In this document: one piece after another, positions 46,074 through 54,501 of the stretch
Layout of the letters: each line of letters starts with the position of its first letter
How positions within the stretch are numbered: position 1 is the stretch's first letter
Source of the DNA: an uncultured Polaribacter sp.
Lineage (GTDB): Bacteria; Bacteroidota; Bacteroidia; Flavobacteriales; Flavobacteriaceae
NCBI RefSeq assembly: GCF_947503855.1
Contig: NZ_CANNFF010000003.1
Location: 246,062-310,061, forward strand
DNA length: 64,000 bases
Direction: 5' to 3'
Translations under genes and position numbers: made by a program
Notes under the pieces: generated by a model
Told to the model about the DNA's origin: nothing
Seen by the model: the letters and a program-made list of their open reading frames with translations, nothing else
Databases searched by the model: none

Positions 46074-46099
46074 AAAACCTATCCTGTTTTATCCTGTTT
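46074..46099 (-). promoter_or_regulatory. Tandem operator repeat with -7 box (site 1)
   Basis: Two identical units TATCCTGTTT lie head to tail on the plus strand (46080-46089 and 46090-46099). Read on the minus strand, the proximal CAGGATA runs straight into TAGGTTTT (46074-46081), one mismatch from TAnnTTTG. The start codon at 46031 is ~45 bp away. This is the most perfect repeat of the six. Confidence 0.65.
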
Positions 46100-46101
46100 C
46101 T

Positions 46102-46140
46102 TAAAAATAAAAAAACCAAAAGAAAACCTATTTCTTTTGG
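46102..46140 (-). terminator. Intrinsic terminator after the lectin-sulfatase gene
   Basis: CCAAAAGAAA (46116-46125) and TTTCTTTTGG (46131-46140) form a perfect 10-bp stem with a 5-base loop. On the minus strand it is followed by a T-rich run (A-run 46102-46115 on the plus strand). It ends the transcript of 46169-48577 just upstream of the next operator. Confidence 0.85.
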
Positions 46141-46168
46141 CTTTGTATAATTTAATTTATCAAAAGTT

Positions 46169-48577
46169 TTATTGAATAATTAATTTAGTATGATATATTT
46201 TATCATCATTCGTAACAGCTTTTACCATATATAAACCTGAAGTAAACTGATTATTATTTTCAATTTTAAGATTTCCATTTAGTGTTGAACCTTTGTAAAT
46301 AGTTTTTCCTAAAGTATTATATATAGTAATATTTGCTTTTGAGATATTACTTATTGAAATTGTAAATGCATCTTTTGCAGGATTTGGATATATTTTAACA
46401 GTATTATTATCTAAAACGAAATTATTTGTTGACAAAGTACCAACAGCCTTAAATACCCATACTTGATTTGATGTAATAGCAGACCTATTTACCCATAATT
46501 TTACGTTCTGTCCATTATTGGCTCCTGTACCTCCATCTATAGAATACCCAGGCTCGTTACGTTTTTGCAAACGATAATTTTCACCATCTCCAAATCCTAT
46601 TTTTTTGAAATGTTGATTTTGATTGTTAGAATTACAATCACTTAATGCCACATTTTGATTATCTACAGCACCATCACCTGCATCCAAACACAATTCTGCA
46701 TTACGCTTCTTATACATATAAAAATCTTGTTCTACATTTACTTCTTCCCATTGTTGGTTAATATCATTCTCATTACTTTGCCAAAGTTTTACATTGTCAT
46801 CATTTGTGCCAGCATCCATAGCAAATGTTGGACTATTATATTTTTGCAAATGATAAACAGGATTCGTTCCAGGTTCTGTTATAATAACATCGTTTTTTTC
46901 AGAGATTAAAGTGCTGGCATCATCTTTAGTTGCAATAGCATCTATAGTGTAAGTACCTACAACAGATGGTGTCCAAGATGCAGAATATGGAGCAGTAGTA
47001 TCTGTTTGATAAACTTCGCCATTTATTCTAAAAGAAACCTGAGAAATACTACTACCTTCTTCTGCTGTTGCTTCTGCCTGTATCTCAATATCTTCACCTA
47101 AATTAAAAACAGTATTATTTGCTGGAGAAGTAACTGAAACCTCAAATTTTAATATTCCTGAATTATCACCAATATTTCTATCAGAAAAGAACGACTCCAT
47201 ATCTAAAGGAAATCTTTTGTATAGCAAATTAGCCATTCTATCTTGAACTTGAGAATGCTCTGGTTTATTTGCTAAATTTTTATCTGCAACTTGACTTACA
47301 CCATGAAAGTACAACTCTTTTTTATTTATTGCTTGTGTCGTTCCATCTCTCCATTCTGTGTATCTCCACTCTCCATCCGTAACAGTAACTCCCATAATAG
47401 CCCCTTTTTGGTATAAAGAGTAAGCCCCATCATTCCAATCCATATCTGGATTATCTATAAGCTGTAACATACTTTTACCATCGATTATAGGAGATTCTAA
47501 ATTACAAGCTTCTATAATAGTTGAAAAAATATCTACATTTTCTACCAATGCATTTGATGAAACATTTGTTTTACGTGATTCGTGACTTGTTTCTCTACTA
47601 ATGATTAGAGGTACCTTTGTATCAATCTCCATATTAGAATGCTTGTTCCAAGACCCATATTCTCCGATTTTATAACCATGATCACTCATAAAAATAACCA
47701 TAGTGTTTTTTCGTAAATCTAATCTTTCTAACTCATCCAAAACTCTTCCTACTTGAGCATCAACGTAACTAACACATGCATAGTATCCTTGCCTTAGTTT
47801 TTTTGTAAGCTCATCATTCAAATCTCCAGAATCAGGTATTCCATCATAACCTCGTAACTCTCCATAATTTGTTAGTGCTAAACTATACATGTCTGTTGGT
47901 CTATCTCTACTTGGCACTTCAATATTATCTAAGTTATATAAATCCCAATATTTCTTAGGAGCATTAAAAGGTAAATGAGGTTTACTAAAACCTAGAACCA
48001 TCAAAAACTTATCATCCTTTATCGAGTTTAAAGTAGTAATAGCATCTCTTGCTACTGTTCCGTCTTTATATACGTCATCATCAACGTCTGCATCTTCATT
48101 AGCAGGCTTAATTCCAGCATTTTCAGGTAAAACATATGTATTATCCTTTTTACCAATATAAGTTGTCCAGTTACTTTTATCATCTATACCATGATGATAT
48201 ACTTTACCTATACTAACAGTTTCATAACCGTTGTTTTTAAATAATTGCGGCATGGTAACTACCTCGCTATGAACAGACCTTAATCTTGTGAAAATATCAT
48301 AAATACCTATAGATTCTGGTCTTAAGCCTGTTAGAATACTCATACGTGATGGAGCACATATAGCTTGTTGAGCATAAGCTTGATTGAATTTTACTCCCTC
48401 TGTAGCTAACTTATCAATATTTGGACTTTGAATATGTGTATTACCGTAACAATTTAACTCATCTCTTAAATCATCAACCATAAAAATTAACACATTTTTT
48501 TGTGCGTTGACCGAATAAAAGCTTGTAAGTATTAAAAAAAGCAAGAACAATTTAAATTTAAATAATGGAGTTTTCAT
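46169..48577 (-). CDS. T9SS-secreted sulfatase (S1_7-like) fused to Ig-like and ricin-type lectin domains
   Basis: An 802-residue secreted protein (Sec signal 1-26, ending VNAQ). The sulfatase domain (~27-440) has FGly motif [11 protein letters not shown] (C74), metal ligands D35/D36 and [10 protein letters not shown], and the [14 protein letters not shown] pattern of iduronate-2-sulfatase-like S1_7 enzymes. Then come an Ig-like domain (~480-567, [13 protein letters not shown]), a ricin-type lectin domain (~572-712, with repeated NVKLW and QW/VW motifs) and a T9SS tail (~727-802). It is the only sulfatase of the four with a T9SS tail and lectin domain, so it probably acts on long polymer at the cell surface. 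It is transcribed alone, between terminators, with an operator repeat ~150 bp upstream. Confidence 0.93.
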   Translation of the reverse strand: MKTPLFKFKLFLLFLILTSFYSVNAQKNVLIFMVDDLRDELNCYGNTHIQSPNIDKLATEGVKFNQAYAQQAICAPSRMSILTGLRPESIGIYDIFTRLRSVHSEVVTMPQLFKNNGYETVSIGKVYHHGIDDKSNWTTYIGKKDNTYVLPENAGIKPANEDADVDDDVYKDGTVARDAITTLNSIKDDKFLMVLGFSKPHLPFNAPKKYWDLYNLDNIEVPSRDRPTDMYSLALTNYGELRGYDGIPDSGDLNDELTKKLRQGYYACVSYVDAQVGRVLDELERLDLRKNTMVIFMSDHGYKIGEYGSWNKHSNMEIDTKVPLIISRETSHESRKTNVSSNALVENVDIFSTIIEACNLESPIIDGKSMLQLIDNPDMDWNDGAYSLYQKGAIMGVTVTDGEWRYTEWRDGTTQAINKKELYFHGVSQVADKNLANKPEHSQVQDRMANLLYKRFPLDMESFFSDRNIGDNSGILKFEVSVTSPANNTVFNLGEDIEIQAEATAEEGSSISQVSFRINGEVYQTDTTAPYSASWTPSVVGTYTIDAIATKDDASTLISEKNDVIITEPGTNPVYHLQKYNSPTFAMDAGTNDDNVKLWQSNENDINQQWEEVNVEQDFYMYKKRNAELCLDAGDGAVDNQNVALSDCNSNNQNQHFKKIGFGDGENYRLQKRNEPGYSIDGGTGANNGQNVKLWVNRSAITSNQVWVFKAVGTLSTNNFVLDNNTVKIYPNPAKDAFTISISNISKANITIYNTLGKTIYKGSTLNGNLKIENNNQFTSGLYMVKAVTNDDKIYHTKLIIQ
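46190..46405 (-). repeat. Near-identical T9SS-tail coding segment, copy 1
   Basis: This segment encodes the T9SS tail of the lectin-sulfatase. It is almost the same at DNA level as 52350-52565 in the PL28 gene, with only three mismatches over about 100 bp in the middle. It is also clearly related to 48830-49045. The preceding parts of the three genes are unrelated, so the tail behaves as a mobile or gene-converted cassette. Confidence 0.8.
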
Positions 48578-48721
48578 AAAAACAGTTTCTTTGATATTAA
48601 ATTTAATTGACTTTATATATTTCTATTTTTACATTAATGAATACAACAACCTGTTCTTTCTCTTGTATATTGTTGTAAAAATTACGCCTTTTCATTAATG
48701 AAATTTATTAAGTAACTATGA

Positions 48722-48747
48722 GAACTCTATCCTGTTATATCCTGTTT
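48722..48747 (-). promoter_or_regulatory. Tandem operator repeat with weak -7 box (site 2)
   Basis: TATCCTGTTA (48728-48737) and TATCCTGTTT (48738-48747) lie in tandem on the plus strand. On the minus strand the proximal CAGGATA leads into TAGAGTTC (48722-48729), a poor -7 box. The leader to the sulfatase ATG at 48577 is unusually long (~145 bases) and contains a short reading frame beginning MKRRNF at 48695. Confidence 0.6.
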
Positions 48748-48756
48748 TCTAAAAAT

Positions 48757-48791
48757 AAAAAGCCAGAAGAATAAATTTCTTCTGGCTTTTT
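48757..48791. terminator. Intrinsic terminator after the second propeller lyase gene
   Basis: AAAAAGCCAGAAG (from 48757) and CTTCTGGCTTTTT (to 48791) form a perfect stem, extendable to 15 bp, with a short A/T loop. A- and T-runs flank both sides, so it can terminate in either direction. It ends the 48808-51999 transcript immediately upstream of operator site 2. Confidence 0.88.
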
Positions 48792-48807
48792 AAAAGCTTA
48801 CCTTTTT

Positions 48808-51800
48808 TTAATTAATGACTAATTTTGTATGGTATACTTTATTATCATTTGTAATTGCTTTTACCATATATAATCCTGGAGAAAACTGACTATTACTTTC
48901 AATTTTAAGATTTCCATTTAGTATAGAATCTTTGTGGATAGTTTTTCCTAAAGTATTATAAATAGTAATATCTGCCTGCGAAAAATTACTTAATGAAATT
49001 GTAAATATATTTTTTGCTGGGTTAGGATATATTATTAGTTTAGATTCAATTAATTTTTCATCTTTCACTCTTAATGGTTGGCTAGTTGGAAGTACTTTCC
49101 ATATACTTCTTTCATCTGTATCATCAACTGCAGTTGTAATTACAGTACCATCTTCATTGTGATATAAAAAACGACCAGAAGTACCTGCCTCAAAACGATA
49201 GGTATTATTAGTTTCATTAAAATGAGAAGTCCATATTTTATCTGAATCTGAAGCTGGGGCAACCTTTGTTGTACTTACTACTGCATAAGCCCCTGCCCCA
49301 AAATTAGCTCCTGTAGCACGTAAAATACCACTATTCATATTATCGATATTCACAAAAGTTGTATTTGGAACATCAGTAATCTCCCACTGCCTGTCTTTAT
49401 CTCCTTCAGTATTGTGCATAATAACCGGTTGTGCACTAGAAGTCCCTTCTCCTAAAAATTGACCAGTAGCCACATTTCTGAACCAAAATATATTGTCTGA
49501 ACCTTGATCTCCTCCTTGATTAGAGGCATCACCAATAATCATTTTATCGAAATTAAACCCACCAACTTCTCCAACAACTTTAATTTTTTGTATCCCTTTT
49601 TGAAGCTCAATTGTGGTTTTGGTTGATAAGAATCGGGTTAAATTTGGTGTTTTAACAAGAGTTACAGATTTGAGTAGAGTTGAACCCTTCATAATTTTCA
49701 ACTTTTTACCAGTTGTGGTTGAAGCTGCAAAAACTTCTAATTCATAAGTTCCATCTTCTGGAACATCAATAGTATATTCTGCAAAATCATTTACATTCCA
49801 AGAGTTTAAGTAAAACACAGAATTACTCCATCTTGTTACACTTACACCACTTTTAGAAGTATAATATTCAGCTTCTATTTCAGTTGGAATTTTATGTGTT
49901 TTAGCTTGAACTGTAATTGTTTTTGAAGCTTGAGCTCCTGTAAAATATTCATTTCCTGTATCAGAAACTGTAACTGTTGCTGTACCTGCACCCAATGCAT
50001 GTCTTACTCGATTACTCCATACAATAGCCACTTGATTATTAGGGGCAACAAATCTTAATTTGGCATCTGGATTATTGCTAGTAGCATTTAGACTAAAAGC
50101 TGGATCACCTGAAGTTACAGTAGGAATATTTTGAAAATTAATCACCTGTTCACGTATGGGTACATTCAACTCATAACCTACTATTGGGGCTGCATTGAAT
50201 GTTTCATTTCCAGTTTGCAACGCATTAATTGTAGTTTTCCCTGCTCGTTTTACTTGTAATTTTCCATCAACAATAACAGCTACATTAGGGTCTGTACTTT
50301 CATATTCAACAGGTAAACCTGAGCTAGCAGTTGCATTTAAAGTTTCATCTGCAGAACCCCAAACAAAATTTGTTGTTGACAAACTAAAGTCTATTGTTTG
50401 ATCTGCTTTCGATGTATTTGCATTTATAACTAAAGTCTGTGATACATCAGCTGCATTGTTATAGTCCCCATTTCCAGTTTGACTTGCAATAATATCACAT
50501 GAACCAACACCCATAATCTTTACTTTATTGCCTTCTACTATACGTGCTATATTTGTGTTAGATGAAGTATAAGTTACTGGCAAACCAGAGGTTGCTGTAG
50601 CTGTTAATTCAAAATTAGCATCGCTTTCTGTTTTTTCTATTAAAACATCAAAATTGATGGTTTGTGGAGTGTATTCTTCTTTTTCTAATTGAAAAACAAA
50701 ACAATGTACAGGAACTTCTGCGCTATTTTTTACTTCACTAAATACCATTGCTATAATACCATCATTCATTATTGTGATGCTTTTTTTAACACTAAGCCCA
50801 ATACTTCTTCTAAAATCCTCTCGCCAATTATAAGTGCCAGCCAAAGCACTAGTTACAATAAAATTTCCGTTAGAAATATTGAATTTATACATACGTTTTC
50901 CATAAAAAATACCTAGAGAGCCTTTATTTCTGTCAACCACAAACTCTTTTTCGTTAGCTTTTTTTAGGTAGTTATAATTTGATGTCCCTTTTGGTTTTTG
51001 GTACATGTATATATCATTTTTAGGCGAAATAGCTACTTGAGGACCTCCTGCCCATCCTGCATTATCTGGAACACTTCTTGGATCTGCAATTAAAAACGGA
51101 GCATGATCTATAATTGGTAAGTTGTAACTTCTACCATCTACTGTAGTTGCTTTATCATTCATTCTCTCACCCAACTCCATTAAATATACTCCTTCGTTTA
51201 AACGTGTTGGTGACTCTGCCCATCTTGGTGAATATGCGTAATAAAACTTACCATTTATAAAATGAGCACTACCGTAAGCAAAATTTCTTTCACCCTGCGA
51301 AACTTCTGAACCTCTTCCTTTTATAATAGTCGTTTCAGGAGACCAAGTATCTCCATTATAATACGTCATAATAATATCACCTCCTACAGCAGAACCAAGT
51401 CTTCTTTCAAAATACATTTCTCCTTTATCATTATTAAACAAATCTGGATAAGTAACACCAGTTACTTTTTTGCCTAGAATTAAATAGTTTTGTTGAGGCA
51501 GGAAATTTGCAGCAGTAAATTCGCTATCAGGTCCGTAAGCTATATTTTTTTTTGATCTTATATAATTTAAATCTTCATTATGATGATCGAACATTAAATG
51601 AACTGTTCCGTCTATAGAAGATATACCAACATTTGTTGTTAGGTGTGTATCTCCTTTACCTCCTACCAAACTCATTTTTGCAGGCAATGCAACATGTACC
51701 CATGAACCTTCTCCAATTTTTTTTCTTGAGATCATTAAAGTACGATCTGCCCATCCTCCACGATACCAAGTAAAAAACACAAAACCATTGGAAACTTTCA

Positions 51801-51999
51801 TACAGTTTCCATGAGGATTAATACTTTGCCCATAGTGAAAGGGTTTTGGGTCATCTGGTTTCCAAAAATATAAAGCTTTATCTGTAATTTTTGAGTTTTC
51901 TAAAAACGTTACTTGAGCTGAAGTCGCATTAGAAAAAAGATATGCAAACAAAAATAATACTAAGATTAATCGGTAATTTTTAATAGAATTTGCTATCAT
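48808..51999 (-). CDS. T9SS-secreted BNR_4 propeller lyase (PL24/PL25-type ulvan lyase) with CBM6-like and ulvan-binding-like modules
   Basis: A 1063-residue secreted protein (Sec signal 1-28, ending TSAQ). The BNR_4-type seven-bladed propeller (~40-430) carries NPHGNCMKV, FFTWYRGG, GDTHLTTNVGI (H119), TVHLMFDHH (H134, H139), TYPDLF, then RR at 199-200 and GSAHFINGKFYYAYS, whose His is absent from the sister enzyme 61428-63878. PL24 and PL25 ulvan lyases use this fold with His/Tyr/Arg catalysis. It is followed by three Ig-like repeats (~445-527, 535-613, 618-698; each with SGLPV or similar), a CBM6-like domain (~705-823), the shared RNVATG module (~837-974) and a T9SS tail (~987-1063). It probably cleaves Rha3S-uronic acid bonds in surface-bound polymer. 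It is monocistronic with its own operator and terminator. Confidence 0.88.
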   Translation of the reverse strand: MIANSIKNYRLILVLFLFAYLFSNATSAQVTFLENSKITDKALYFWKPDDPKPFHYGQSINPHGNCMKVSNGFVFFTWYRGGWADRTLMISRKKIGEGSWVHVALPAKMSLVGGKGDTHLTTNVGISSIDGTVHLMFDHHNEDLNYIRSKKNIAYGPDSEFTAANFLPQQNYLILGKKVTGVTYPDLFNNDKGEMYFERRLGSAVGGDIIMTYYNGDTWSPETTIIKGRGSEVSQGERNFAYGSAHFINGKFYYAYSPRWAESPTRLNEGVYLMELGERMNDKATTVDGRSYNLPIIDHAPFLIADPRSVPDNAGWAGGPQVAISPKNDIYMYQKPKGTSNYNYLKKANEKEFVVDRNKGSLGIFYGKRMYKFNISNGNFIVTSALAGTYNWREDFRRSIGLSVKKSITIMNDGIIAMVFSEVKNSAEVPVHCFVFQLEKEEYTPQTINFDVLIEKTESDANFELTATATSGLPVTYTSSNTNIARIVEGNKVKIMGVGSCDIIASQTGNGDYNNAADVSQTLVINANTSKADQTIDFSLSTTNFVWGSADETLNATASSGLPVEYESTDPNVAVIVDGKLQVKRAGKTTINALQTGNETFNAAPIVGYELNVPIREQVINFQNIPTVTSGDPAFSLNATSNNPDAKLRFVAPNNQVAIVWSNRVRHALGAGTATVTVSDTGNEYFTGAQASKTITVQAKTHKIPTEIEAEYYTSKSGVSVTRWSNSVFYLNSWNVNDFAEYTIDVPEDGTYELEVFAASTTTGKKLKIMKGSTLLKSVTLVKTPNLTRFLSTKTTIELQKGIQKIKVVGEVGGFNFDKMIIGDASNQGGDQGSDNIFWFRNVATGQFLGEGTSSAQPVIMHNTEGDKDRQWEITDVPNTTFVNIDNMNSGILRATGANFGAGAYAVVSTTKVAPASDSDKIWTSHFNETNNTYRFEAGTSGRFLYHNEDGTVITTAVDDTDERSIWKVLPTSQPLRVKDEKLIESKLIIYPNPAKNIFTISLSNFSQADITIYNTLGKTIHKDSILNGNLKIESNSQFSPGLYMVKAITNDNKVYHTKLVIN
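48830..49045 (-). repeat. T9SS-tail coding segment, copy 2 (more diverged)
   Basis: It encodes the tail of the propeller lyase 48808-51999, with the shared core [11 protein letters not shown] and LNGNLKIE. It differs from copies 1 and 3 at scattered positions but keeps runs of identity at DNA level. Confidence 0.75.
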
Positions 52000-52148
52000 G
52001 GTTGTTTGTGATTTTATTTGATTTACAATACTTTTTTTGAAAGTTTCAATTTTCTATAGCTATTAATTTCTTACTTAAGAGCAGAATATTAATTTTATTT
52101 TGAATTAAATAGATTTATTATTAATCCAAATCTAAACGGTTTATTTCA
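52000..52148 (-). other. Long AT-rich 5' leader of the propeller lyase gene
   Basis: About 145 bases separate the start codon at 51999 from the promoter at 52149-52174. They hold no gene, no strong hairpin and no recognised riboswitch. The leader is about as long as that of the sulfatase gene 46169-48577, while other operator-bearing genes have ~45-base leaders. Confidence 0.5.
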
Positions 52149-52174
52149 CAAACATATCCTGAGGTATCCTGTCA
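52149..52174 (-). promoter_or_regulatory. Tandem operator repeat overlapping perfect -7 box (site 3)
   Basis: TATCCTGAGG (52155-52164) and TATCCTGTCA (52165-52174) lie in tandem on the plus strand. On the minus strand the proximal repeat shares its TA with TATGTTTG (52149-52156), a perfect TAnnTTTG -7 box. The 19-base spacer that would lead to a -33 TTTG is filled by the repeats and no TTTG is present. This suggests that an activator replaces the -33 contact. Confidence 0.7.
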
Positions 52175-52200
52175 TATTAAAACATAAAAGTTATAGGAGA

Positions 52201-52239
52201 AAAAAAGCAAAAGTCAATACGAATTGTATTGACTTTTGC
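52201..52239 (-). terminator. Intrinsic terminator after the PL28 gene
   Basis: GCAAAAGTCAATAC (52207-52220) pairs perfectly with GTATTGACTTTTGC (52226-52239) across a 5-base loop. On the minus strand six T residues follow (52201-52206). It is a strong terminator for the 52326-54329 transcript. Confidence 0.9.
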
Positions 52240-52325
52240 TCTACTAATATTAATGGAATTATCTAAAATTAGCTTTGCTTTAAACAGTTCAATTAGATTA
52301 ATTCCTTTTTATTGTATTATTTCTT

Positions 52326-54329
52326 TTACTTAATAATAAATTTAGTGTGAAATATTTTATCATCATTAGTAACAGCTTTTACCATATATAATCCTGGAGC
52401 AAACTGATTATTATTTTCAATTTTAAGATTTCCATTTAGTGTAGAACCTTTGTAAATAGTTTTTCCTAGAGTATTATATATAGTAATATTTGCTTTTGAA
52501 ATATTACTTAATGAAATTGTAAATATATCTTTTGCTGGGTTAGGATATACTTTTAAAGATTTTACATTCAAAACGTTATCTGTAATACTTAGAGATTGAC
52601 TTGTTGGTATCACTTCCCATTTACTTCTATCATCATCTGCAGTAGCAATAGAATGAGTTACAGTACCATCTGCATTATGATATAAAAATCGTCCTGCAGT
52701 TCTTGATTCAAATCGATACGTACCATCTGCTTGGTTATTATAAATTGTCCATGTTTTATCTGTATCAGCAGCTGGTGCATTTTTAGTTGTACTTACTACT
52801 ACATAAGGTCCTCCTGGACCTCCTGCTCCAGGTGCACGTAATATCCCTAAAGTTTCGCTATCAATATTAAAATAAGAACCACTTTCTACAAAAGTCCAAT
52901 GTGTGTTTGTAGCTTCCCCTGAATCTGTCATAGTAACCGCTGTAGCACTTGTACCAGAATCAGTTAAAAATTTACCTGTTGCAACGTTTCTTAATCTAAA
53001 AATATCATCAGATGGAGGTGTATTTCCTGTATCTTTAACCTCTGCTTTTTGATATGTAGTATTTGCCCATCTAAATTGAGCTCTACCTCCTTTTACTCTA
53101 TATGCTCCATATCTTATACCTGATTCCAAACCTCTTTCTGGCTCAGGAATATTGTAATTAAAAGCTTCACCCCCAATTATAGCATCACAATAATGAATTT
53201 TTTTTGTTGCATCATTTGGGTCTTGTCTAAAACCTACTTCTAGTTGAAAATCAACTTCCTCATTTTTATTTACTCTTTTAAGAAAAACAACTTCTCTTCC
53301 ACTACCTTCTCCACCACGTTCTAAAATACGTTCTGCATAAATATCAAAAGCTACTTGTTTGCCAGCATTGATGCCATCTCCATAAACAGGATGTGCTCTA
53401 TATAAAAGAATTGCAGGATCATTAGAACCACCACCACCAGAATGTTTTCCTTTGGCCTGTGCTAAATAACTTCCATTTTGACTGAAAGACCCTCCATCTC
53501 CAACTTCTAATATTCTAAAAGTTCCGTTAAATCTTGCAAAACTACCCACACCAGTTTCATTAGACCTTGGTAAAGAACGCTCTATTCTTGGTTGTAAACT
53601 AGCTCCATCCCAATGGTTAGAACCATCAGTAATATTATAAACACCCCAAGTTTTACCATTAAAACTACTTTCTGAATAGTCTGAGTAACAACTTCTATCA
53701 TCTGCTGTACCTACATTTACAGAATTTGGTATGTCTACATTTCTAGTATTGTCATTCTGAAATTCACCCGAAGATGGACAACTTAAATCTGTGCTAGTAT
53801 CTTCATCAGGTGCAATTTCTACTGGAGTTTGTACATAGGGAATTAGTTTCCAATTACTTCTATCATCTGTATCTGCTGCTACTGCATGAGTTACTGTCCC
53901 ATTTTCTTCATGATACAAGAACCTTCCTGTTGTTCTAGAACCAAACCTATAAGTATCATTTGTTTGATTGTGAAATATTGTCCAAGTTTTATCTGTATCT
54001 CCAGCAGGTGCAGCTTTAGTTGTACTTACCACTACATAAGCACCTCCTGGGCCACTAGCACCTGGTGCACGTAATATTCCTAAAACTTCACTATCTATAT
54101 TGTAATACGAACCACTTTGAACAAATCTAAAATGAGTACTTACAGCTTCTCCTGAATCTGACATAGTAACAGCTGATGCACTTGTACCAGCATCTGTTAA
54201 ATATTTGCCTGTAGCAACATTTTGGATTCTAAAAACACCATCAGAAGGGGGTGCGTCTTGAGCAGTTAAGCCAAGTGAGCATATTGCTACTGCGAAAAAC
54301 AATAGTGTTTTAAAAGTATTTTTTGTCAT
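52326..54329 (-). CDS. T9SS-secreted PL28 ulvan lyase flanked by two ulvan-binding-like modules
   Basis: A 667-residue secreted protein (Sec signal 1-24, ending LTAQ). Order: module 1 (~31-164), PL28 catalytic beta-jelly-roll (~183-431), module 2 (~442-575), T9SS tail (~592-667). The PL28 domain shows [45 protein letters not shown] and [17 protein letters not shown], the pattern of flavobacterial ulvan lyases such as those of Nonlabens and Formosa. These cleave between 3-sulfated rhamnose and glucuronic or iduronic acid by beta-elimination. The two flanking modules are near-duplicates (both contain RNVATGK or QNVATGK, NIDSE, GILRAPG, VVVSTTK, GRFLYH). A C-terminal ulvan-binding domain has been reported for the Formosa enzyme. 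It is monocistronic, with operator site 4 upstream and a strong terminator downstream. Confidence 0.92.
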   Translation of the reverse strand: MTKNTFKTLLFFAVAICSLGLTAQDAPPSDGVFRIQNVATGKYLTDAGTSASAVTMSDSGEAVSTHFRFVQSGSYYNIDSEVLGILRAPGASGPGGAYVVVSTTKAAPAGDTDKTWTIFHNQTNDTYRFGSRTTGRFLYHEENGTVTHAVAADTDDRSNWKLIPYVQTPVEIAPDEDTSTDLSCPSSGEFQNDNTRNVDIPNSVNVGTADDRSCYSDYSESSFNGKTWGVYNITDGSNHWDGASLQPRIERSLPRSNETGVGSFARFNGTFRILEVGDGGSFSQNGSYLAQAKGKHSGGGGSNDPAILLYRAHPVYGDGINAGKQVAFDIYAERILERGGEGSGREVVFLKRVNKNEEVDFQLEVGFRQDPNDATKKIHYCDAIIGGEAFNYNIPEPERGLESGIRYGAYRVKGGRAQFRWANTTYQKAEVKDTGNTPPSDDIFRLRNVATGKFLTDSGTSATAVTMTDSGEATNTHWTFVESGSYFNIDSETLGILRAPGAGGPGGPYVVVSTTKNAPAADTDKTWTIYNNQADGTYRFESRTAGRFLYHNADGTVTHSIATADDDRSKWEVIPTSQSLSITDNVLNVKSLKVYPNPAKDIFTISLSNISKANITIYNTLGKTIYKGSTLNGNLKIENNNQFAPGLYMVKAVTNDDKIFHTKFIIK
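52350..52565 (-). repeat. Near-identical T9SS-tail coding segment, copy 3
   Basis: It encodes the tail of PL28 and is closest to copy 1 at 46190-46405. Both share [19 protein letters not shown] followed by [16 protein letters not shown]. Confidence 0.8.
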
Positions 54330-54372
54330 AATGAATCTTCTTTAATTAAGGTAAAATTCTAAGGTTTTGTCT

Positions 54373-54398
54373 TAGAAAGTATCCTGACCTATCCTGAG
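54373..54398 (-). promoter_or_regulatory. Tandem operator repeat with -7 box (site 4)
   Basis: TATCCTGACC (54379-54388) and TATCCTGAGG (54389-54398) lie in tandem on the plus strand. On the minus strand CAGGATA continues into TACTTTCT (54373-54380), a near match to TAnnTTTG that shares its TA with the repeat. The PL28 start codon at 54329 is ~45 bp downstream. Confidence 0.65.
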
Positions 54399-54501
54399 GC
54401 ATACTAAATTACAAATTGTTTAACATTTAATTCAATTTTTTGAAGTTTAAAAAAAGAATTAAAAATTTTTATCACATAAATTATATATACTAATAATTGT
54501 A

